A stretch of 5,737 nucleotides of DNA from an uncultured Rhizobiaceae group bacterium. Its GTDB lineage: Bacteria; Pseudomonadota; Alphaproteobacteria; Rhizobiales; Rhizobiaceae. This document shows positions 1 through 5,162 of this stretch, in pieces. Under the pieces are notes generated by a model. The model saw only the letters and a program-made list of their open reading frames with translations. It ran no database searches and was not told the DNA's origin. The stretch spans positions 1-5,737 of the forward strand of contig CALHHQ010000227.1 of the NCBI GenBank assembly GCA_938030645.1. Reading direction: 5' to 3'. Numbering within the stretch: position 1 is the first letter of the stretch; each line of letters opens with the position of its first letter. Position numbers and translations under genes: made by a program.

Positions 1-1
1 T

Positions 2-451
2 CCATTTGGCGAGAGTTTTCATTGGGCTGTGGTTTTGTCTCTCATGTCTGCAACAAGCTTTGCGCTCTATTCGATTTTGACTCGTAAGCTTGCAGGTATT
101 GTTGCGACGGATACGATGCAATTTTATTCTGGCGCTGTTGGGTTCATAGTTCTTGCGCCGTTTGCGATTATCAATTGGAAGAACCCCGAAAATTCTGCGG
201 ATTGGATATTGCTCATCATGCTGGGTTTTTGGGGGTGGGGTGGTCATCAACTGCTGACCAACGCCCATAGATACGCACCAGCCAGCACACTCAGTCCGTT
301 TTCATATTCGTTTATTATATATCTGACGGTTTGGAGCTTCGTCGTCTTTGATCATTTTCCCAAACCATGGACGATGGTGGGGGCTGCTGTGATTGTGGTG
401 GCTGGCCTTATCATTTGGTTTCGTGAACGTCGGATTGCCAAACGGATATAG
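2..451 (+). CDS. EamA/DMT-family membrane transporter, C-terminal part (5' end outside window)
   Basis: The reading frame is open from base 2 and ends at TAG 449-451, giving about 149 residues. The real start lies upstream; the GTG at 29 is internal. The segment is highly hydrophobic, with about five membrane helices. It begins with a region typical of the second EamA repeat (SLMSATSFALYSILTRKLAG). Next comes a helix rich in Gly and Trp (GFWGWGGHQLL), then an Ala-Pro-Ser-Thr-Leu-Ser-Pro-Phe-Ser-Tyr segment. It ends with a final helix and a short basic tail (RERRIAKRI). The family (drug/metabolite transporter superfamily, usually ten helices in two repeats) exports or imports small metabolites at the inner membrane; the substrate cannot be told. 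No terminator is visible between this gene and the kinase gene 80 bp downstream. Co-transcription is possible but not shown, and a functional link to the signalling genes is unproven. Confidence 0.88.
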   Translation, partial: PFGESFHWAVVLSLMSATSFALYSILTRKLAGIVATDTMQFYSGAVGFIVLAPFAIINWKNPENSADWILLIMLGFWGWGGHQLLTNAHRYAPASTLSPFSYSFIIYLTVWSFVVFDHFPKPWTMVGAAVIVVAGLIIWFRERRIAKRI

Positions 452-497
452 CCTCGCAATTTAGTTGAAAATTAAGGAAGTTTGTTTACCGCTCATT

Positions 498-518
498 CCC
501 AATAAATATATTTTTGGG
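498..518. promoter_or_regulatory. AT-rich inverted repeat just upstream of the kinase start
   Basis: CCCAA (498-502) and TTGGG (514-518) form inverted arms around an AT-rich core (AAATATATTT) that is itself nearly self-complementary. The element ends 13 bases before the ATG at 532. It could be an operator, or a promoter -10 region (TATATT at 507-512). It lacks a downstream T-run, so it is unlikely to terminate the transporter transcript. No good -35 partner at normal spacing was found, so the promoter reading is weak. Confidence 0.25.
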
Positions 519-531
519 TGTGGGTACACAA

Positions 532-2469
532 ATGAGTTCTCTGGCTGACAGGCTCAACAATTTCATTTACTGGCTGACGCCATCGCATATGCGCGATAGC
601 ATTAGTGATCATACAAATGTTCGCATGTTCCTGATCAGTCACTTGTTCGGGCCCTTTCTTGGGCATCCGATCACAGCATTCCTGTTGTGGAACGATCCGA
701 ACCCTATGCCTCATGTGGCGATACTGGCCGCGTCCATCACAGCCTTCTGGTTGTTTCCAATTGCGCTAAAGATTTTCCAAAAATCCTATTTTGTTCTGGC
801 TTTGATATCCGTTCAGAATTTGAGTTTTGCAATTCTTTGGGCTGCGCATCACTATGGTGGTGCATCGTCCCCATTCCTTATGTGGATTTTGGTTGTTCCC
901 CTGCTGGCCTTCTTCTATCTCGGCTCCGGCGTGCGAACACGTGTCGTCATTTTTGCCCAATTGCTCATCAACATTGGGCTATTCTACCTCGCTCACAAGA
1001 TGGGGTATTCCATCACATCAGCGATCCCGCTGTCCTCAATGGTAGATGTGGCGATGATTTCCACTCTTTGTGCTGCCACATACATTTTCTTGATGGCGAG
1101 TTATTATTCGAGTGTTGTGGATTCCCAATCTGAATTGCGCAAAGAGATTGTGCGCCACCAGCAAACGCTCACCCAACTGACTGATGCGAAAGATGACGCT
1201 GAACGTGCCAACAGCGCAAAATCAGATTTCTTGGCGAATATGAGTCATGAGTTGCGGACACCGTTGAATGCGGTGTTGGGTTATAGTGAAATTTTGCTCG
1301 AAGACGCAGAACTCGACGGCCGAGGCGAAGAGATCGCAGACCTGCAGAAAATTTCTTCAGCAGGCAAACACCTGTTGTCGATGGTGAATGATATTCTCGA
1401 TATTTCCAAAATCGAGGCGGGCAAGGCTGAACTTTATCTCGAGACATTTGATCTCGACAAATTTGTCCAAGAAGTTGAATCGACCGCTCGCCCACTTGCT
1501 GCAAAAAACACAAACTCATTTGTGCTTCTCAAAGGCGAAGGTCTTGGTGATGTGCATATGGATGCCACAAAATTGCGTCAATCCGTACTGAACCTTCTGT
1601 CGAACGCATCCAAGTTTACCGAAAATGGTCAGATTACCCTTTCCGTTGAACGTCATACAAAGGGTGGTGAAGACTGGATATCAATTGCTGTACGCGACAC
1701 AGGGGTTGGAATTTCTGAAGAGAACTTGAACAATCTGTTCCGCAACTTCTCTCAAGCGAATTCGTCGATCACCGCAAAATTCGGTGGCACTGGATTGGGC
1801 CTCTCGCTCAGTCAAAATCTCTGTCGTTTAATGGGCGGTGATATTGGCTTGGAAAGTAAACTTGGTGAAGGTTCGTGCTTCACGATTAATCTGCCAGCGA
1901 CGGTCAAGGACATCGTGGAAGAAGAAGAAAAGCCACGGGTCGAAGTGTCTTCTCTGGCAGCAGAAGCTAAGTTTTCCGAGGGAGAAGCTGAACCAGTTTC
2001 AACGACGGCGATGGTGAATCAGTTGCGCGAGACAAAACAATCCATGGCGACAGCAAGCTATCTCAAAGACGAATCTGGCAAAGAATTGACCGTGATTGTC
2101 ATTGATGATGATCACAATTTCTTGGAAGTTTCCGAGCGTATATTGGCGCGCGAAGGTTATAAGGCTGTATTGAGCTCTGCGCCAGAGACGGTGGTTCAGC
2201 TGGCGCGCCAAGTGAAACCTTACGCAGTGCTACTCGATGTTCTCATGCCAGGCCTTGATGGCTGGGACGTGATTGAAACATTGAAGGCGGAAGCGCAGAC
2301 CAAAGATATTCCTGTCGTTATGATCAGCAATCTTGAGCATCGCGAGAAAGCTCGTCTGCACAATGCCAATGGCTTCATTGAGAAGCCTTTGGATAGTGAG
2401 AAGTTAAAGAATGCTATGAAAAAGGTGGCTGCCTATCATAGTTCCTTAAACAGCAAGGTGGCAGGATAA
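532..2469 (+). CDS. Membrane-bound hybrid histidine kinase (6 TM - HisKA - HATPase_c - REC)
   Basis: A 645-residue sensor kinase. Six hydrophobic helices lie at about residues 32-53, 60-80, 85-105, 114-131, 136-155 and 172-192, with very short loops and no large periplasmic domain. Any ligand should therefore be sensed within or at the membrane. A probable coiled-coil linker follows (197-232). The HisKA H-box is SHELRTPLN with phospho-acceptor His239. HATPase_c follows with N-box Asn358, G1 box DTGVGIS from Asp389, and G2 box GGTGLGLS from Gly418. An acidic linker (about 450-520) leads to a receiver with acidic Asp525-527, phospho-acceptor Asp569, Ser599 and Lys618; all key residues are present. 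The ATG at 532 was chosen over an in-frame TTG at 514 because a GGGTGTGGG stretch lies shortly upstream of 532, while only AT-rich sequence precedes 514. A single-domain receiver follows 112 bp downstream on the same strand. No Hpt domain is present, so onward relay from the receiver would need a separate phosphotransferase. The six-helix topology recalls CqsS/LqsS quorum-sensing kinases. The helical region was not recognised as a named sensor family. Confidence 0.93.
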   Translation: MSSLADRLNNFIYWLTPSHMRDSISDHTNVRMFLISHLFGPFLGHPITAFLLWNDPNPMPHVAILAASITAFWLFPIALKIFQKSYFVLALISVQNLSFAILWAAHHYGGASSPFLMWILVVPLLAFFYLGSGVRTRVVIFAQLLINIGLFYLAHKMGYSITSAIPLSSMVDVAMISTLCAATYIFLMASYYSSVVDSQSELRKEIVRHQQTLTQLTDAKDDAERANSAKSDFLANMSHELRTPLNAVLGYSEILLEDAELDGRGEEIADLQKISSAGKHLLSMVNDILDISKIEAGKAELYLETFDLDKFVQEVESTARPLAAKNTNSFVLLKGEGLGDVHMDATKLRQSVLNLLSNASKFTENGQITLSVERHTKGGEDWISIAVRDTGVGISEENLNNLFRNFSQANSSITAKFGGTGLGLSLSQNLCRLMGGDIGLESKLGEGSCFTINLPATVKDIVEEEEKPRVEVSSLAAEAKFSEGEAEPVSTTAMVNQLRETKQSMATASYLKDESGKELTVIVIDDDHNFLEVSERILAREGYKAVLSSAPETVVQLARQVKPYAVLLDVLMPGLDGWDVIETLKAEAQTKDIPVVMISNLEHREKARLHNANGFIEKPLDSEKLKNAMKKVAAYHSSLNSKVAG

Positions 2470-2491
2470 GAAGTATTCGCAGGACGGGATG

Positions 2492-2507
2492 GTTTCAGAA
2501 ATGAAAC
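2492..2507 (+). other. Small hairpin with GAAA tetraloop between kinase and receiver genes
   Basis: GTTTCA (2492-2497) and TGAAAC (2502-2507) are perfect inverted arms around a GAAA loop. They start 23 bases after the kinase stop codon. No T-run follows, so it is not a normal intrinsic terminator. It might act in mRNA stability or processing between the two genes. A six-bp stem can easily occur by chance. Confidence 0.3.
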
Positions 2508-2581
2508 AAGCACCGAGCTGTTTATGGACAATCCCTTGTAAATGTAGATTGCAACCAAAAGATAAAGTGGGCTTTTAAAAT

Positions 2582-2950
2582 ATGACGTTGGTTCTGGTAG
2601 TTGAAGATAATGCAGTCAATCGCGATGTGCTTGGGCGACGTTTGGAACGTCGTGGGTACACCGTTCGGTTTGCGGTTGATGGACCGAGTGGAATTCAAGC
2701 AGCTCAAGATCTGAAGCCGGACCTCATTCTTATGGATATTGGTTTGGGAGAAATGGACGGTTGCGAAGCGACCAGACGGATAAAGTCCAACCCTGACACA
2801 ATAAACATTCCCATTATCGCTCTGACCGCGAGTGCATTTGAAACTGATCGAAAAAAGGCTTTTGAAGCTGGTTGCATCGATTTTGATACAAAGCCTGTGG
2901 ATCTGCCTCGCCTCATTAGCAAGATGGAAAGCTGTGTCGCTCACGTCTGA
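2582..2950 (+). CDS. Single-domain response regulator, DivK-like receiver
   Basis: The 122-residue protein is one CheY-type receiver with no output domain. It has acidic Glu8-Asp9, phospho-acceptor Asp52 (LILMDIGLGEMDG), Thr82 (IIALTAS) and Lys104 (TKPVD), so it should be phosphorylatable. Its overall pattern (VEDNAVNRD near the start, then MDI...MDG and ALTA) resembles DivK and other stand-alone receivers that act by protein-protein contact. It lies 112 bp after the hybrid kinase gene on the same strand and is followed by a strong terminator. It is therefore the obvious candidate partner of that kinase, either as a direct target or via an Hpt relay. The ribosome site is weak: AAAGTGGG lies about 11 bases before the ATG. 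The chromosomal divK itself normally sits beside pleD, which is not seen here, so I do not assign that symbol. Confidence 0.9.
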   Translation: MTLVLVVEDNAVNRDVLGRRLERRGYTVRFAVDGPSGIQAAQDLKPDLILMDIGLGEMDGCEATRRIKSNPDTINIPIIALTASAFETDRKKAFEAGCIDFDTKPVDLPRLISKMESCVAHV

Positions 2951-3026
2951 AAATATTTGATTCACACACAGTGATTGGAACAAAGAATTTTACGTGTTGA
3001 ATGCACAAAATAAAGTCTCGAAAAAT

Positions 3027-3069
3027 AGAAAAGCCCCTGATCAAATTCACTTTGATCAGGGGCTTTTCT
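3027..3069. terminator. Bidirectional intrinsic terminator between convergent operons
   Basis: A perfect 19-bp inverted repeat (AGAAAAGCCCCTGATCAAA at 3027-3045 and its complement at 3051-3069) surrounds a 5-base loop TTCAC. The GC-rich centre is CCCCTGATC. The stem edges are A-rich on the left and T-rich on the right, with more T-rich sequence after it (to about 3075). It can therefore release polymerase in both directions. It lies 76 bases after the plus-strand receiver stop and 56 bases beyond the minus-strand receiver stop, exactly between the two convergent transcription units. Confidence 0.93.
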
Positions 3070-3125
3070 GTTTCTTGGTGCAGCGTTTTGGTTTTTAGAG
3101 CGATCACTCTCTCCCGAACTTCTGA

Positions 3126-3554
3126 TTAAGAAAGGGGAAGATGCGCTTCTAATCTAAGCTGCTTTGGGTTTGTTGACACTTTCACACCCATTAGATTCTG
3201 CCTTAGTTGAGCAAAGTCTAAAGGTTTTTGCATCACATGGGGAATAGACAGCCCTTTGTCGGCGCCAAAAGACTGGGTGTCTTTCAGGACTTCAGGGTCG
3301 GAACCACTCGCGATGATGATGTGGCCTTCATAACCTGCTTCAGCCAACAGTTCGAGAAGACCTCTCGCGTCGATGTTTGGCATGTTCACATCAATTGCGA
3401 TGACGTCCGGCTGCAGGGCATTTGCCAAATTGGTAACGCCACGTGAATCGGAGGTCGCGAAACCTTCGTAGCCGCAGCGTTCTGCAACGCGTACGATCAG
3501 TTCTGCTGATGATACGTCATCATCGACGGCGAGAATTCTGTTTTGCTTGGTCAT
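3126..3554 (-). CDS. Single-domain response regulator, receiver resembling those of EAL-type regulators
   Basis: A 142-residue receiver protein. The visible residues are acidic Asp11-Asp13 (AVDDD), phospho-acceptor Asp55 (IAIDVNMP), Ser83 (IIASGSD) and Lys110 (QKPLD). The segment after the phospho-site runs DARGLLELLAEAGYEG, then IIIASGSDPEVLKDTQSFGA, a spacer, and a hydrophobic-x-QKPLD. From memory this resembles the receiver of RocR/PvrR-type c-di-GMP regulators, which carry an EAL domain, but no output domain is present here. The protein stops about 25 residues after the KPLD motif with a short non-domain tail. The ATG at 3554 was preferred to an in-frame GTG at 3566 because GTGGATC lies just upstream of it. 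It starts 37 bp after the alpha-oxoamine synthase stop on the same strand and is almost certainly co-transcribed with it. That placement suggests a role in responding to, or regulating, the synthase product. The LqsR analogy is inference; LqsR is larger. Confidence 0.88.
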   Translation of the reverse strand: MTKQNRILAVDDDVSSAELIVRVAERCGYEGFATSDSRGVTNLANALQPDVIAIDVNMPNIDARGLLELLAEAGYEGHIIIASGSDPEVLKDTQSFGADKGLSIPHVMQKPLDFAQLRQNLMGVKVSTNPKQLRLEAHLPLS

Positions 3555-3573
3555 ATTTTGATCCACTACAAAC

Positions 3574-3596
3574 TTCGATTAAGAGTTTCGATTAAG
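3574..3596. repeat. 10-bp direct repeat across the synthase stop codon
   Basis: TTCGATTAAG occurs at 3574-3583 and again at 3587-3596, with a 13-base period. The second copy contains the stop codon of the synthase gene (TTA at 3592-3594 on the plus strand), and the first lies in the 37-bp gap before the receiver gene. This may be a small tandem duplication or a paired regulatory site. The spacing between the TTAA cores (9 bases) does not fit a CtrA site. Confidence 0.6.
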
Positions 3597-4962
3597 CAGC
3601 ACGAGTTGCGCCAGCGACCTGTGCAATTGTTGGTTTATGAATGCTCGATGTCTCATCTTCGCGATAAGTGCGATATTCTTGATCAGCTGTTTTCATAGCT
3701 TCCAACATCAGGACAATGAGATTGTCGATATCCTCTTTTGTGTGATCAGACATAACCTGCACGCGGAAACGCGCTCCGCCCTGCGGTACAGCTGGATATT
3801 CCACCAGGTTTGCGATCGCTCCTAGTTCGCTCAAGTTGCGAGATGCGATGCGTGCAAGACCTTCGGCACCAACGCGTACCGGAATGATTGCAGAGGGGTC
3901 ACCCAATGTCTCCAGTCCGACATTGTCCATTTCATGGCGCATGTACAAAACGTTTTCCATGAGAGCCAAACGACGCTTTTTGCCTTCTTCAGAACGAACG
4001 ATGCGGAATGCTTCGTGCACGACAGCTGCTTGAATTGGTGACAGTGCGTTGGAGAAAGTCTGAGTTGCACTGTAATATTTTAGGTATTCAGCAGTTTCTG
4101 GTGTTTTCACGCTGATGAAGCCGCCATTCGATGCAAACGTTTTTGAGAATGAACCAATGATTACATCAGCTGCATCAACCATGTTTTGCAGACCGAGGTG
4201 ACCAAGGCCAGCGTCGCCGATGGAACCGAAATCATGGGCACAGTCGACTAGAAGTTGTGCATCATATTGATCACACAATGCGCGAAGACCGCCAATGTCT
4301 GGCGTATCTGAATGCATGGAGAAGAGGCTCTCAGTGATCACAAGGATTCCGTTTTGCGCATCATTGGCGCGAATGCGCTGCAAACGACGCTCAACAGCAC
4401 GCAGATTTAAGTGGCCGTGAAAGTGAATGTTCTGTGTCGCAGCGCGCGCACCTTCTTGCAAACAAGAGTGGGCCAAAACATCCATGACAACATGATCATC
4501 AGGGCGAACAATACCTTGCACTGCTGCAAAACCGGCAGACCAACCTGTTGGGTATAAAACTGTTGCACGTCCATCAAGGAAATCTGAAATCTCCGCTTCT
4601 AGGCTCAGGGAGCCTTTGGTATTGCCAAGCAGAGCAGCAGAACCTGCACTGTGGACCCCATAATCGACAATTGCTTTAGTCGCGGCTTCTTTAATAGCTG
4701 GGTGCGACGCAAGGCTTAGATAATCTTGGGAGGCAAAGTTGACACCAGCGAGTTTCTGGCCGGTATCCGTGAGCGCTGTTGTATGCGTTCGCGGCGCTGA
4801 AGATGTTGATTTGGCATAAGGCCAAAGGTTGTGCTCACGACGCAAGTTCTGCCAACCGTAAAAATCCTTTACACGCTCAATAAGGTGTTGACCTTCGGGC
4901 AGTTTATATTCGCGCAGGCTACCTGTGAGTGCTTCATCAGGAATTTTATTTGTTTTGGTCAT
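3592..4962 (-). CDS. PLP-dependent alpha-oxoamine synthase, possible CqsA/LqsA-like autoinducer synthase
   Basis: A 456-residue fold-type I PLP enzyme of the alpha-oxoamine synthase family, which decarboxylatively condenses an amino acid with an acyl-CoA or acyl-ACP (as in BioF, KBL, serine palmitoyltransferase and CqsA). Visible active-site elements are NFASQDYLSLASHP at 75-88, the PLP-stacking His165 (DVLAHSCLQEGARAA), Asp240 for the pyridine nitrogen (VDCAHDFG), the Schiff-base Lys274 (GSFSKTFASNGG), and a C-terminal ARFRVQVM with Arg398/Arg400. The middle carries PTGWSAG (138-144) and EGARAA, which recall CqsA (SGW and EGAR) more than BioF. The SFSKTFAS motif and the C-terminal half recall serine palmitoyltransferase-like members. 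It is longer than CqsA or BioF (about 385-400), with a roughly 70-residue N-terminal part before the core and a 30-residue polar tail. The ATG at 4962 was chosen because AGGGGAA lies 8 bases upstream; an ATG at 4998 and a TTG at 5004 lack such a site. A receiver gene follows in the same unit. The substrate and product are not known. Alternatives are a lipid or other ketone biosynthetic role. Confidence 0.9.
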   Translation of the reverse strand: MTKTNKIPDEALTGSLREYKLPEGQHLIERVKDFYGWQNLRREHNLWPYAKSTSSAPRTHTTALTDTGQKLAGVNFASQDYLSLASHPAIKEAATKAIVDYGVHSAGSAALLGNTKGSLSLEAEISDFLDGRATVLYPTGWSAGFAAVQGIVRPDDHVVMDVLAHSCLQEGARAATQNIHFHGHLNLRAVERRLQRIRANDAQNGILVITESLFSMHSDTPDIGGLRALCDQYDAQLLVDCAHDFGSIGDAGLGHLGLQNMVDAADVIIGSFSKTFASNGGFISVKTPETAEYLKYYSATQTFSNALSPIQAAVVHEAFRIVRSEEGKKRRLALMENVLYMRHEMDNVGLETLGDPSAIIPVRVGAEGLARIASRNLSELGAIANLVEYPAVPQGGARFRVQVMSDHTKEDIDNLIVLMLEAMKTADQEYRTYREDETSSIHKPTIAQVAGATRAA

Positions 4963-4970
4963 GGAACAGC

Positions 4971-4977
4971 TTCCCCT
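4971..4977 (-). promoter_or_regulatory. Ribosome binding site of the alpha-oxoamine synthase gene
   Basis: AGGGGAA on the minus strand ends 8 bases before the ATG at 4962. It is the best Shine-Dalgarno sequence in the window. It decides between this start and the in-frame ATG at 4998 and TTG at 5004, which would add 12 or 14 residues unlike the family. Confidence 0.7.
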
Positions 4978-5122
4978 AAGTTCAATTGCCGACACCATGA
5001 ACAAACAAAACGAAAGGGTGCTTAATTCATATGGCTAACAAATCCTTACTCCACCTGTTGGTTACGAAATGGTTGCCAAACCGCTGACCAAAAACCAATT
5101 GAGTTATCTGGCAGAAATTTTG

Positions 5123-5143
5123 TTAACCGCAACCAAGCGTTAA
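5123..5143. promoter_or_regulatory. Inverted repeat TTAAC(C)GC - AACCAA - GCGTTAA
   Basis: The arms TTAAC(C)GC (5123-5130, one extra C) and GCGTTAA (5137-5143) flank a central AACCAA. The element ends 19 bases before the ATG at 5163, in the position of an operator or a 5' leader hairpin for the rightward gene. It has no T-run, so termination is unlikely. This is pattern evidence only. Confidence 0.4.
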
Positions 5144-5162
5144 TTGTTGTGCTTTACGAAAA

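Larger units (their letters stand above)
4963..5162. promoter_or_regulatory. Divergent intergenic region with repeated AACCAA/TTGGTT motifs
   Basis: This 200-bp gap lies between the divergently transcribed synthase gene and the membrane-protein gene, and must hold the promoters of both. The hexamer AACCAA or its complement TTGGTT appears at 5058-5063 (TTGGTT), 5093-5098 and 5131-5136. Related TGGTTG (5070-5075) and GACCAA lie nearby. Copies on both strands clustered within about 80 bases could form a regulator binding array. No convincing -35/-10 pair was found on either strand. Confidence 0.45.

Noticed and set aside
514..531. Upstream TTG start for the kinase gene, adding six residues
   Set aside because: No ribosome site precedes it, while the ATG at 532 has a G-rich stretch upstream and begins a normal-looking N-terminus.
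687..1133. Plus-strand open frame of 148 codons inside the kinase gene
   Set aside because: It is an out-of-frame shadow of the membrane region; its product is Cys-rich with no family features.
2522..2983. Minus-strand open frame of 153 codons opposite the receiver gene
   Set aside because: It is a shadow of the plus-strand receiver, which has a complete set of receiver residues; the antisense product has no recognisable domain.
3098..3109. Near-palindrome GAGCGATCACTC after the terminator
   Set aside because: It is short, has a mismatch and lies in a gap between gene ends; it is not distinguishable from chance.
3574..3596. CtrA binding site (TTAA-N7-TTAA)
   Set aside because: The spacing between TTAA cores is 9 bases, and the site lies at the end of a gene rather than at a promoter.
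3592..4962. Assigning bioF, kbl, spt or cqsA as a gene symbol
   Set aside because: Features of several branches are mixed and no biotin, threonine or sphingolipid pathway neighbour is present; the function is unproven.
4963..5004. Longer synthase starting at ATG 4998 or TTG 5004
   Set aside because: AGGGGAA is placed correctly for the ATG at 4962 and would be inside the longer coding sequence; the extra residues show no family resemblance.
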